From Clostridia bacterium (GTDB lineage Bacteria > Bacillota > Clostridia > Oscillospirales > CAG-272): DNA of 36,995 bases. The DNA is taken from positions 1 through 36,995 of the forward strand of contig JAGBCA010000002.1 in assembly GCA_017938205.1 (NCBI GenBank). The letters are read 5' to 3'. Position numbers and translations under genes: made by a program. Below, in pieces: positions 23,933-30,661 of the stretch. Under the pieces are notes generated by a model, which made no database searches, had not been told where the DNA came from, and was given only the letters and a program-made list of their open reading frames with translations. Positions within the stretch are counted from its first letter, which is position 1. Each line of letters opens with the position of its first letter.

Positions 23933-24840
23933 TATTCAGCGAGCTTTATTCCGCGTATTACAATACCGTTGCCGCCATCCTTTGTCGCGTTCTTCTTGGG
24001 GATTGCTCCGAAAAAGAGCTGCAGGGAATCGTTGCCGAGCGCGCGTTCGGCGAGAGCGTTCTCACGATCCTTCCCTCCCTTAAGAGTGGAAAATGGCAGC
24101 TTCTGCGCCCCGATATGACCACCCCGATCGTGCACAAGCCCACGGTGCCGCTCTCCACCCTGCAAAAGCGGTGGCTGAAGGCGATATCTCTGGATCCCCG
24201 TATCCGATTGTTTGGCGTGGAAATGCCGGAGCTGTCCGACGTGGAGCCTCTCTTCACCCCCTCGGATTATTATGTTTACGATAAATACGGTGACGGCGAT
24301 CCCTTTGAGGACGAGGAATACATTCGTCAGTTCCGCGTTGTGCTGGAGGCCATCCGCCGGGGAACGCAGATCAAATTCGAGATGACCACGCGCAAGGGAA
24401 ATACGATGTTTGTAAGGTGCCGTCCCCTGCGGCTGGAATATTCCGAAAAGGACGATAAATTCAGAGTGATCACGGCGGGATGGCGCGCCGCCTCCACGGT
24501 CAATCTTGCACGCATGAAGGGCTGCGTGCATTATACGGGCGAAAAAATGCCCGCCGTAACCGAGCGCGCGGAAAAATACGATACGCTCACGCTGCGTGTG
24601 ATCGATGAAAGGAACGCGCTTGAGCGCGTGATGCTCCATTTTGCGCATTTTGAGAAGCAAGCGGAGCGGATTGATAAAAAAACGTATATTCTGAAGATCA
24701 GATATGCGCAAGACGACGAGCCCGAAATGGTGATACGGATCCTTTCCTTCGGTCCCTTGGTGGAGGTGATCGGATCGGAGGATCTCAGAAATTTGGTGAT
24801 AGAAAAGCTGAAAAAACAGAAAAGCTGCGAGCTCAAATGA
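23929..24840 (+). CDS. WYL-domain regulator-like protein, second of a pair
   Basis: 303 residues with a GTG start that overlaps the previous stop; GGTGGGAG is the ribosome binding site. The central part EEYIRQFRVVLEAIRRGTQI followed by VRCRPLRLEYSEKDDKFRVI resembles the WYL fold. The C-terminal part (VMLHFAHFEKQAERIDKKTY) resembles the WCX extension of WYL proteins. The N-terminus (MIFSELYSAYYNTVAAILC) is a short helical segment, not an obvious HTH. Paired WYL genes of this shape are common in Clostridia, presumably acting as a heteromer. Its target is unknown. The terminator overlaps its stop codon. Confidence 0.78.
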   Translation: MIFSELYSAYYNTVAAILCRVLLGDCSEKELQGIVAERAFGESVLTILPSLKSGKWQLLRPDMTTPIVHKPTVPLSTLQKRWLKAISLDPRIRLFGVEMPELSDVEPLFTPSDYYVYDKYGDGDPFEDEEYIRQFRVVLEAIRRGTQIKFEMTTRKGNTMFVRCRPLRLEYSEKDDKFRVITAGWRAASTVNLARMKGCVHYTGEKMPAVTERAEKYDTLTLRVIDERNALERVMLHFAHFEKQAERIDKKTYILKIRYAQDDEPEMVIRILSFGPLVEVIGSEDLRNLVIEKLKKQKSCELK

Positions 24841-24858
24841 GAGTTCGCAGCTTTTTTT
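24822..24858 (+). terminator. Terminator after the WYL pair
   Basis: 9-bp stem AAGCTGCGA/TCGCAGCTT (24822-24830 with 24844-24852) followed by a T-run to 24858. The stem includes the last codons and stop of the second WYL gene. Confidence 0.92.
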
Positions 24859-24860
24859 CC

Positions 24861-24889
24861 GTGAAAAACGTCGATCGGAATGGTAAAAT
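24861..24889 (+). promoter_or_regulatory. Possible promoter before the tRNA-like sequence
   Basis: GTGAAA (24861-24866), 17-bp spacer, TAAAAT (24884-24889), right after the terminator. Moderate match only. Confidence 0.4.
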
Positions 24890-24950
24890 ATGCTTGCAAG
24901 GCTACACAGGGCGGGTGTTTTTTTCACCGCGGTGCACGAGAGATGTCGAA

Positions 24951-25026
24951 GTGTATGCCGTTGTAGCAGCTTGCGTGATGCGCCTGTCAAGCGCCCATTT
25001 CGCGGGTTCGAATCCCGCCGTGCGCA
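24951..25026 (+). tRNA. tRNA-Asp(GTC)-like gene with unusual 5' half
   Basis: The 3' half is convincing: T-arm GCGGG-TTCGAAT-CCCGC (25002-25018) and anticodon arm GCGC-CTGTCAA-GCGC (24980-24994), with T33 and anticodon GTC (24986-24988). The acceptor CGTGCGC (25019-25025) pairs with GTGTATG (24951-24957, three G-U pairs), giving a standard 76-base molecule. However, it pairs better with GTGCACG at 24933-24939, which would make it 94 bases. In neither case is a normal D-arm with GG in its loop visible, and the variable loop is 6 bases. No CCA is encoded. It may be a degenerate tRNA or a tRNA-like RNA. Confidence 0.5.
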
Positions 25027-25029
25027 AAA

Positions 25030-25320
25030 GCGTACGCCGGTGGTTTGGTTTTGTCCCTCGGGACGCAAAGGACGGCATATCGGGGTCTTGCCCCGTGTGC
25101 TAACGATTTTTCCGAATCTTCGTTATCTCTCGGCAAGGAAAGAAGAGCTTTGCTTTTCTTTCGGAGCAATGCAAGCGCGTGCCTTGCCTGTGCGCGGATA
25201 CCGTGCTCTCCCGATCGGTGCCAAAGATGCTCTTCCGCACCGTGCAGGGGGTACTGAAGCCATCAGCCGCCGCTCTCGCATGGGGGATAACGAAACGAAT
25301 TTACAACCTTTAAGGAGGAA
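25030..25320 (+). ncRNA. Hairpin-rich non-coding stretch before the slipin gene
   Basis: No supported coding frame over about 290 bases, but many stems: GTCCC/GGGAC (25053-25064), CGGGG/CCCCG (25081-25095), an 11-bp GAAAGAAGAGC/GCTTTTCTTTC (25138-25148 with 25152-25162) nested inside GGCAAGG/CCTTGCC (25132-25138 with 25182-25188), and CGGTGC/GCACCG (25216-25221 with 25237-25242). It looks like a structured RNA or long leader. It is not RNase P, SRP RNA, tmRNA or a riboswitch that I recognise. Confidence 0.4.
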
Positions 25321-25328
25321 TACATACA

Positions 25329-26429
25329 ATGAAAAAAGTGATCATCAATGAAAATCAGAAGGGCTTTCTCTTCAAAAACGGCAGGTATATCAAGATGCTC
25401 GATGCAGGAAAATATTACCTGATCGGCGGTAGGGAGATCGAGATCTCGCCGCTTGAGCTGCCTATCAACTGCGAAAAATGCGCTCTGGAAACTCTGCTCG
25501 CGGATAAAGCCGTTGCTGACCGCGTGGCGGTCGTGGAGGTTGCGGATGAGGAGCTTGCGCTGCACTACGTGAACGGCAAATTTTCCTCGCTACTCCGCCA
25601 CGGGAAATACGCCTTCTGGTCGGTCGTGGATCGGCACGAGTTCAAGATCGTGGATATTTCCACCCCCATGGTGGATGCATCCGTACCCGAGTACGTTTTT
25701 TCCAAGATCCCCCAGTTCTATTATACCAAGGTGGAGGTTGCCGAATATCAGAAGGCAAGACTCTATTTCGGTCAGCGGCTGGAGCGGATTTTGGACGCGG
25801 GCACCTATTATTTCTGGAAAACGCCCGTGAAGGTGGAGGTGGATCTCGTGGATACCCGTCTGACCCAAATGGACATCACGGGGCAGGAGATCCTGACGGC
25901 GGATAAGGTCTCCTTGCGTATCAATTTCGTCTGCAACTACCGCGTGACCGACTGCGTGAGGATCCTGACCGAGATCGACGATTTCGGTGAGCAGCTGCAC
26001 GTGGCCGCCCAGCTTGCCCTGCGCGAATACGTGGGCCAATATAAGCTGGACGAGATCCTGGAAAACAAGGCGCAAATGTCCGAGTTCGTAGCCGAAAGGC
26101 TGAAGGCCAAGGAAAAGGAGCTGTTTATCGAGATCACGGATGCAGGCGTAAAGGATATCATCCTGCCCGGCGAGATCCGCGAGATCATGAACACCGTTCT
26201 GATCGCCGAAAAACGTGCGCAGGCGAACGTCATCACCCGCCGCGAGGAGGTCGCATCCACGAGGTCTCTTCTGAATACGGCAAAGCTGATGGACGAAAAC
26301 AAAACGCTCTATAAGCTCAAGGAGCTGGAATACATAGAGCGTATCTGCGAGAACGTTGGCAACATTTCCCTGAATGGCAACGGCGGCGTTCTTTCGCAGC
26401 TTTCCTCGGTGCTGAACGGCAACGCGTGA
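25329..26429 (+). CDS. Slipin / SPFH-domain protein with triplicated N-terminal module
   Basis: 366 residues; AAGGAGG precedes the ATG. Residues about 135-300 are the SPFH (band 7) domain (VEVDLVDTRLTQMDITGQEI, then ADKVSLRINFVCNYRV). Next is a charged helical region (IAEKRAQANVITRREEVAST), as in slipins. Unusually there is no membrane hairpin at the N-terminus. Instead a module of about 30 residues appears three times, at residues 6-33, 69-98 and 135-164, each with a hydrophobic strand and L..AGKYYFW-like ending. SPFH proteins form rings or scaffolds at membranes. Here membrane contact would need another partner, possibly the downstream HIRAN protein. Expressed from upstream transcription; no separate promoter was found. 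Confidence 0.85.
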   Translation: MKKVIINENQKGFLFKNGRYIKMLDAGKYYLIGGREIEISPLELPINCEKCALETLLADKAVADRVAVVEVADEELALHYVNGKFSSLLRHGKYAFWSVVDRHEFKIVDISTPMVDASVPEYVFSKIPQFYYTKVEVAEYQKARLYFGQRLERILDAGTYYFWKTPVKVEVDLVDTRLTQMDITGQEILTADKVSLRINFVCNYRVTDCVRILTEIDDFGEQLHVAAQLALREYVGQYKLDEILENKAQMSEFVAERLKAKEKELFIEITDAGVKDIILPGEIREIMNTVLIAEKRAQANVITRREEVASTRSLLNTAKLMDENKTLYKLKELEYIERICENVGNISLNGNGGVLSQLSSVLNGNA

Positions 26430-26496
26430 TCCCGAAGGACCGCCCAGTGCGGCACCCGCCCTTGCTGACCGAAGGATAAAATGATAAGATAAAAGG

Positions 26497-26525
26497 TTGA
26501 AAAACGCCCCCGCCTATGATATAAT
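26497..26525 (+). promoter_or_regulatory. Promoter of the membrane HIRAN gene
   Basis: TTGAAA (26497-26502), 17-bp spacer, TATAAT (26520-26525). GAAGGAGG and the ATG follow at 26551-26567. Confidence 0.82.
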
Positions 26526-26564
26526 TAAATTCAAAACGGTGATCGGTAAGGAAGGAGGGGGCGC

Positions 26565-27440
26565 ATGAGCTTCAAGGCTTGGTTTGGAAAATGGTACCGT
26601 GCTTTTTTCAAGCTTCTGACGGTGAACGGCTCGAAATGGAAAAGCGATGCCCAAATAGAACGGGATCGCGAGCGCTGGCGGAAGGCAAAGCGCGAAAGCG
26701 CAAGGCGTTACCGGAGGAAGAAAAAGATCATCCGACGGCGCAAAAGCTACCAGATGCAAAACATGAGACTGATTGGTGCTATGCTCCGCTTTGCGGCAGT
26801 CTCGCTCGGCATTCTTTTTATTTTCCCCTTTGGACTGCTGGATTGGGGGCGCAAGAGTGCCGCGGCAAAAAAGACGCGTGCGCGCCGCGATGCCGTAAGG
26901 GCTGAATCGGACACTCGATCGGCAGGAAAAAAGAAAAGCGCATCCTCCAAAGCATGCGCCGAGGCAACGCCGAGAGCGGCGGAGATTCCAACGAAAGCCG
27001 ATCCGGCGGAAGCGGCCGTTCCCGCTTCGGCGGAGACATTACCGTCGGAGGCGGAAGTGGAGGCAGCAACGAAGGCGGCAGAGCCCAAGGAGCCGGACGA
27101 GAATACGCCGAGATCCTCTCCCAAAAACGAAAAGGACCGATACATACGAAGGAGAATGATCATCGCGGGGTCGTATTACTGCGAGAAGGCGGTTTTGGAT
27201 ACGCTCGCGGTGGGCACGTACTTTGACCTTGAGGCCGAGCCGGAAAATCCATACGATAAGGATGCGGTCAGGCTGACTTACAACGGCCAAAAAATCGGTT
27301 ATATTCCCAAGAAGGATCGTTTGGCGTTCGTCACCTGTCTGAAGCTGAAGCAAAGGATCTACGGTGTCATCACGGCGATCCGAAACGAAGACGGACAAAC
27401 GAAATATGAGTTTGAGACCTGGTTTGATTCTGCAAAATAG
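26565..27440 (+). CDS. Membrane-anchored HIRAN-domain protein
   Basis: 291 residues. The first 65 are strongly basic (ERWRKAKRESARRYRRKKK). One membrane segment follows at about 69-91 (LIGAMLRFAAVSLGILFIF). Then comes an Ala/Glu/Ser-rich, low-complexity linker to about 195. The C-terminus (about 197-285) is a HIRAN domain: MIIAGSYYCEKAV, EPENPYDKDAVRLTYNG, KIGYIPKKDRL. HIRAN domains bind single-stranded 3' DNA ends in HLTF-type proteins and occur alone or fused to nucleases and helicases in bacteria. A membrane anchor with a basic N-terminus is an unusual setting. With one segment the two ends lie on opposite sides, so which end is cytoplasmic is not settled; positive charges argue for the N-terminus inside. 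It has its own promoter and terminator. Confidence 0.8.
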   Translation: MSFKAWFGKWYRAFFKLLTVNGSKWKSDAQIERDRERWRKAKRESARRYRRKKKIIRRRKSYQMQNMRLIGAMLRFAAVSLGILFIFPFGLLDWGRKSAAAKKTRARRDAVRAESDTRSAGKKKSASSKACAEATPRAAEIPTKADPAEAAVPASAETLPSEAEVEAATKAAEPKEPDENTPRSSPKNEKDRYIRRRMIIAGSYYCEKAVLDTLAVGTYFDLEAEPENPYDKDAVRLTYNGQKIGYIPKKDRLAFVTCLKLKQRIYGVITAIRNEDGQTKYEFETWFDSAK

Positions 27441-27472
27441 CAAGCCTTCACCCTATACCGAAAAACAATTTA

Positions 27473-27507
27473 AGAGCGGAAGCACTTGTTTTGCCTCCGC
27501 TCTTTTT
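27473..27507 (+). terminator. Terminator after the HIRAN gene
   Basis: 8-bp stem AGAGCGGA/TCCGCTCT (27473-27480 with 27496-27503) followed by TTTTT, in the convergent space before the lipoprotein pair. Confidence 0.85.
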
Positions 27508-27560
27508 CGTTCGGTTACAATCATTATGCCGAATTGTGACAATACCTGAATTTGCACCTT

Positions 27561-28175
27561 TTAATAGGGTGTGATAAGATTCGAATAACTCTTGGGTTGT
27601 CTTTGGGTCAACCATATGGTATCGCCGCGAACCAGGTAATAAATTTCAATGCGGTTCATGGTTTTACCATCCGTGTAAGTATTATAGTAATTGTTGTTTG
27701 TTCCGTCCTCGTTTTTTGGAATCGTGGCGCAGATATAAAAGCTTATTTTTCCGTTGTATTCTTCTTTCGCGCCTGTATACATAAAACGAATGGTTTCTAT
27801 ATGGCTCGGCATCTTGTTTTCTTTATCGTAGCCGTATTGGCTTTGATTAAAATCCGTGATGCTTCTCTCATAGGAATCTTTAAAGCTGCTTCCGTCCGAT
27901 AACGTAATTGTTAAACCCATGGCTGAAATTTCAAAGGTCGCTTCTCTGTAATCGAACATCCCAAACATTTGTCCGAATCCAACCTGCATCTCGAAGGGCT
28001 CCGCCTTGTTCACCTCTGTTGGTTGAATTTCAGTGGAAATTATAAGTTCGGTATAGCTATTCCCCGTATTCGTATACACGATCTTTATTTTGTTTGTAGC
28101 ACCGTATGATAAAGAAGCACAGGAGGATAAAGAAAACAATAGCAATAATATAAGTGCCGAAAATCTGATTTTCAT
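27561..28175 (-). CDS. Lipoprotein of unknown function, paralogue A
   Basis: 204 residues. The signal peptide MKIRFSALILLLLFSLSSC places the lipidated Cys at 19. The mature part is beta-rich with EMQVGFGQ, TFEISAMGLTITLSDGSSF and IYYLVRGDTIWLTQ. These line up with EIQVGLGR, RFQIDAANFAILLPDG and FYYTVSEETIRLTK of the next gene, so the two are tandem duplicates. I do not recognise the family. Both genes are visibly more AT-rich than their neighbours. The 26 bases around the start (28155-28180) are repeated almost exactly at the other gene (28717-28742). It probably lies in one transcript with paralogue B, 49 bases downstream. Confidence 0.8.
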   Translation of the reverse strand: MKIRFSALILLLLFSLSSCASLSYGATNKIKIVYTNTGNSYTELIISTEIQPTEVNKAEPFEMQVGFGQMFGMFDYREATFEISAMGLTITLSDGSSFKDSYERSITDFNQSQYGYDKENKMPSHIETIRFMYTGAKEEYNGKISFYICATIPKNEDGTNNNYYNTYTDGKTMNRIEIYYLVRGDTIWLTQRQPKSYSNLITPY

Positions 28176-28224
28176 ATTTTATTCTCCAATCACAAGTATA
28201 TCAAACCTTCCGGAGATTAAGATA

Positions 28225-28737
28225 TCAGGAGCTTTTTTCTTGATTTCCTTTCGTAAGCCGTATGGTTTCTTCGCTCACCGTGTAATAAAACCAGACTCTT
28301 CTCAATTCGCTTCCACCAAGCGTGAGCCCCGTAAAAGTGAAGAAAATATAGCCTTCACAATCTCCTTCTCCTATGAAAATCAAGCGGTACGTTTCAAAAA
28401 AATTTATTTTATCATTCGGAGCAATATATTTTTCATCAAGATAATCCGGAATTTCCAATACATACTCTTCTTCTACTCTTGATCCATCCGGAAGTAGAAT
28501 CGCGAAATTGGCGGCATCGATTTGAAATCTGGCCGTCGGGAACAGTGTAGCTTCCGTTCGCCCCAAGCCCACTTGAATCTCAAGCGGCTCGCCTATCTTC
28601 GCTTCCGTTACTTTGCTTTCCGCAGAAATTCTCACGACGTCTGGAGGATGAACACCGCCTGTCGATGACTTGGAGCCGCCGCAAGCGGATAGGCATAACA
28701 GCGTTGATAATATAATTGCGAAAAATCTGATTTTCAT
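28225..28737 (-). CDS. Lipoprotein of unknown function, paralogue B
   Basis: 170 residues; signal peptide ending in LSAC, Cys19, then a Gly/Ser linker (GGSKSSTGG). The mature part shares the strand pattern of paralogue A with low identity. Start supported by CGGAG eight bases upstream. First gene of the pair; its ribosome binding site follows directly on a terminator-like hairpin in the leader (28754-28802). Extracytoplasmic, function unknown. AT-rich composition and lack of recognisable relatives suggest acquisition by transfer. Confidence 0.8.
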   Translation of the reverse strand: MKIRFFAIILSTLLCLSACGGSKSSTGGVHPPDVVRISAESKVTEAKIGEPLEIQVGLGRTEATLFPTARFQIDAANFAILLPDGSRVEEEYVLEIPDYLDEKYIAPNDKINFFETYRLIFIGEGDCEGYIFFTFTGLTLGGSELRRVWFYYTVSEETIRLTKGNQEKSS

Positions 28738-28753
28738 ATTTTATTCTCCGATT

Positions 28754-28802
28754 AAAAAAAGCACACAAGCCCCTCAATTACCGCAATTGAAAGCCTGTGT
28801 GC
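28754..28802 (-). terminator. Terminator-like hairpin in the leader of the lipoprotein pair (attenuator or small RNA end)
   Basis: In the minus-strand RNA, GCACACAGGC (28802-28793) pairs with GCTTGTGTGC (28770-28761) over 10 bp with one G-U. An inner TCAATT/AATTGA stem lies in the loop. TTTTTTT follows (28760-28754). The plus strand would have an A-C mismatch, so the structure is made for the minus strand. It lies between the promoter at 28901 and the ATG at 28737, ending about 112 bases after the predicted start. Confidence 0.75.
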
Positions 28803-28872
28803 CTTGTTGACATATATAAGATTGTTAAACCGTCACATAAGCTTTCGCCGTGTGTGGGGTGTTTCTACTTAT

Positions 28873-28901
28873 ATTGTAGCAGATATTGTTATACTTGTCA
28901 A
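28873..28901 (-). promoter_or_regulatory. Promoter of the lipoprotein pair leader
   Basis: Minus strand TTGACA (28901-28896), 17-bp spacer ending in CTGC, TACAAT (28878-28873), an extended -10 type. Confidence 0.82.
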
Positions 28902-28921
28902 GATTTTATAACAAAACAACA

Positions 28922-28949
28922 GCCCTCGCTACCGAAAGGCGGCGAGGGC
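28922..28949 (-). terminator. Terminator after the DUF6512 gene
   Basis: 8-bp stem GCCCTCGC/GCGAGGGC (28922-28929 with 28942-28949). Minus strand continues TGTTGTTTTG. The plus strand has a T-run at 28952-28957, so both directions are possible. Confidence 0.75.
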
Positions 28950-28956
28950 GAATTTT

Positions 28957-29481
28957 TTATATTCCGTAAGTCCCTGTCAGGGGATCCTTGAAAATACCGA
29001 GTGTTGGCGTTACGAAGGTGAAGAGGATGAAAAGGACTGCGATCCCGCAGAGCAGGGCGATCGGCAGCCACGGCGATCTGCAGGCCTTCGGCGCATCGGA
29101 GAGCTTTCGCGCCTCGAAGAGGTAGACGATCGCGGCAGAGATAAAGAAGATCGCAATGTTGATCCAATCGGGAGAGCGGCCGATCACGCCGTTGTAGGTG
29201 TAAAAAAGGACGGGGATCAGAACGAGGCCGAGCAGAATGCCCTTTGCCTTTACGCACCAAAAATCCTCGCGGTCGCGGAAGAAAAAGCTTTGCACGAAAG
29301 CGAAGATCAGCATCGGCCAGAAGAGAAGCTTCATGTGCTCCCACGTGGATTCGTTCACGCCCGAAAACGGCGCGATCCACACGGCTCCACCGAGAAAGCC
29401 GTATAAAAAATGAAGTAGCGTGCCGCCGAGTGCCGTAACGGCAAAGCCTATAAGCTGCCAAAGACCGATAGATTGTTTCAT
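28957..29481 (-). CDS. DUF6512-family membrane protein
   Basis: 174 residues from the ATG at 29481, four bases after GAGGTG; a TTG at 29493 is rejected for the same reason. About five hydrophobic segments. The motif APFSGVNESTWEHMKLLFWP after the first two segments is, as I recall it, the hallmark of DUF6512 proteins. No catalytic residues are known for the family. A 6-bp hairpin (GCTTAT/ATAAGC, 29496-29511) lies just upstream of the ribosome binding site. The promoter is not clear. Function unknown, cytoplasmic membrane. Confidence 0.8.
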   Translation of the reverse strand: MKQSIGLWQLIGFAVTALGGTLLHFLYGFLGGAVWIAPFSGVNESTWEHMKLLFWPMLIFAFVQSFFFRDREDFWCVKAKGILLGLVLIPVLFYTYNGVIGRSPDWINIAIFFISAAIVYLFEARKLSDAPKACRSPWLPIALLCGIAVLFILFTFVTPTLGIFKDPLTGTYGI

Positions 29482-29546
29482 AGCGCACCTCAAATGCTTA
29501 TTTTTATAAGCGTATGAGGAGAGGGACGATTATATGCGCCATTCCC

Positions 29547-30527
29547 TTATGAAAAGATCTGCTCGGAGAGAAGATCGGCGATGGCAAGGGCATCGGCTTC
29601 GTCAAGTGCTTTCAAGAGTGCATCGCGGATGGCCTGCGGCTCAAAGGGAAGGGAAACGAGCGCTTGCTCTACGGTTTTTGAAAGCTCGGCGTTCAGCGCG
29701 TCGGTATACAACCGCAGATCGGTGATCCTCCCGCCCTTGACGCAAAGCTCAAGCTTTACGTTTCCGAAGGGCAGGCGCCCCTCGCAGGATGCGTCAAAGG
29801 GGATCGGGGAGCCGTAAAGAAACTCTCTGTTGCCAAACTGCGCGGCGTATGCGGCGATCCTTTCTCCGTCAATGCTTTCAAAGGGTATCGGCGGCAAGCC
29901 GTACACCGCTTCCGCGGCGGCCAGAAGGTGTGCCTTCATTGCATCGCAGGTCAGGGTGGGGGAAAGCTCGGAAAGATTGATTACTCTGGACCTTACGGAC
30001 TTGATCCCCTTCGTTTCCAGCTTTGCCTTGGGCGGCGTGAGATAACGGCCGAGCTTTTCCATATCGGCGCGGATCAGGAGCGTTCCGTGATGGTAGGAGC
30101 GCCCCTTGCTGTTATAAAAGGCGTTGCCCGAAAATTTTCTGCCGTCTGCCAGAATATCGTTTCTGCCCGAAAGCTCGGTCTCGATGCCCGCCAGCCGACA
30201 GGCCTCGCATATCACCTGCATATGCCTTGCGACGTCAAGATTTTCGGTGGTAGAGATAAAGGTGAAATTCAGGTTGCCGAGATCGTGAAACACCGCCCCG
30301 CCGCCCGAAAGGCGCCGCGCCAGCGTGCCGCCCTCTTTTTCCAGAAGCTCGGTGCGGCATTCCGAGAAGGCGTTTTGATTTTTACCGATCACGACGGTGC
30401 TTTGGTTTTGCCAGAGATACAGAAGCAGGGCATCGCTTTCCACCGTGTCGAAAAGATATTTCTCGGTGGCGAGGTTCACGTGCGGATCTGCGGTATGGCT
30501 GACGTAATATTGAAGCTTTTTGATCAT
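29547..30527 (-). CDS. lplA: Lipoate-protein ligase A
   Basis: 326 residues with catalytic and C-terminal accessory domains. The lipoyl-AMP site is RRLSGGGAVFHDLGNLNFTF (Arg71-72, Gly75-77, His81). The catalytic lysine is in GRKFSGNAF (Lys131), and SGRNDI precedes it. The C-terminal part (LLSEQIFS end) matches the accessory domain. The enzyme activates lipoate with ATP and attaches it to a lysine of lipoyl domains. The obvious partner is the E2 lipoyl domain (Lys43) encoded at 31516. Its promoter is back-to-back with that of the DeoR gene, so both may be under the same control. Confidence 0.95.
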   Translation of the reverse strand: MIKKLQYYVSHTADPHVNLATEKYLFDTVESDALLLYLWQNQSTVVIGKNQNAFSECRTELLEKEGGTLARRLSGGGAVFHDLGNLNFTFISTTENLDVARHMQVICEACRLAGIETELSGRNDILADGRKFSGNAFYNSKGRSYHHGTLLIRADMEKLGRYLTPPKAKLETKGIKSVRSRVINLSELSPTLTCDAMKAHLLAAAEAVYGLPPIPFESIDGERIAAYAAQFGNREFLYGSPIPFDASCEGRLPFGNVKLELCVKGGRITDLRLYTDALNAELSKTVEQALVSLPFEPQAIRDALLKALDEADALAIADLLSEQIFS

Positions 30528-30556
30528 ATCCGTTCCTTTGGTGATTTTATATTAAC

Positions 30557-30585
30557 ATCTTAATATAAATTGTGGAAAATGTCAA
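30557..30585 (-). promoter_or_regulatory. lplA promoter
   Basis: Minus strand TTGACA (30585-30580), 17-bp spacer, TAAGAT (30562-30557). Its -35 touches the -35 of the divergent DeoR promoter. Confidence 0.78.
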
Positions 30586-30614
30586 TAGACAAATCGGATA
30601 TGATGTGATATAAT
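30586..30614 (+). promoter_or_regulatory. Promoter of the second DeoR-family gene
   Basis: TAGACA (30586-30591), 17-bp spacer, TATAAT (30609-30614). The operator repeats follow at once. Confidence 0.72.
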
Positions 30615-30616
30615 TA

Positions 30617-30634
30617 TGTTATAAAATGTTATAA
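30617..30634 (+). promoter_or_regulatory. DeoR operator candidate, TGTTATAA direct repeat (copy 1)
   Basis: TGTTATAA at 30617-30624 and again at 30627-30634, a 10-bp period, covering the predicted transcription start of the regulator gene. The same pair occurs at 31465-31482. Confidence 0.7.
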
Positions 30635-30661
30635 ATTCAATTCTTCAAAACAGGAGAGATT

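Noticed and set aside
24900-25026. tRNA-Ser/Leu or tRNA-Sec because of the 94-base version
   Set aside because: No long variable arm; the surplus is in the 5' half, and the anticodon loop reads GTC.
23884-25068. A 394-residue minus-strand frame containing CARRDSNPRNG
   Set aside because: RDSNP and GIRT-like strings are what antisense translation of a tRNA T-arm gives. The frame also crosses the second WYL gene and its terminator.
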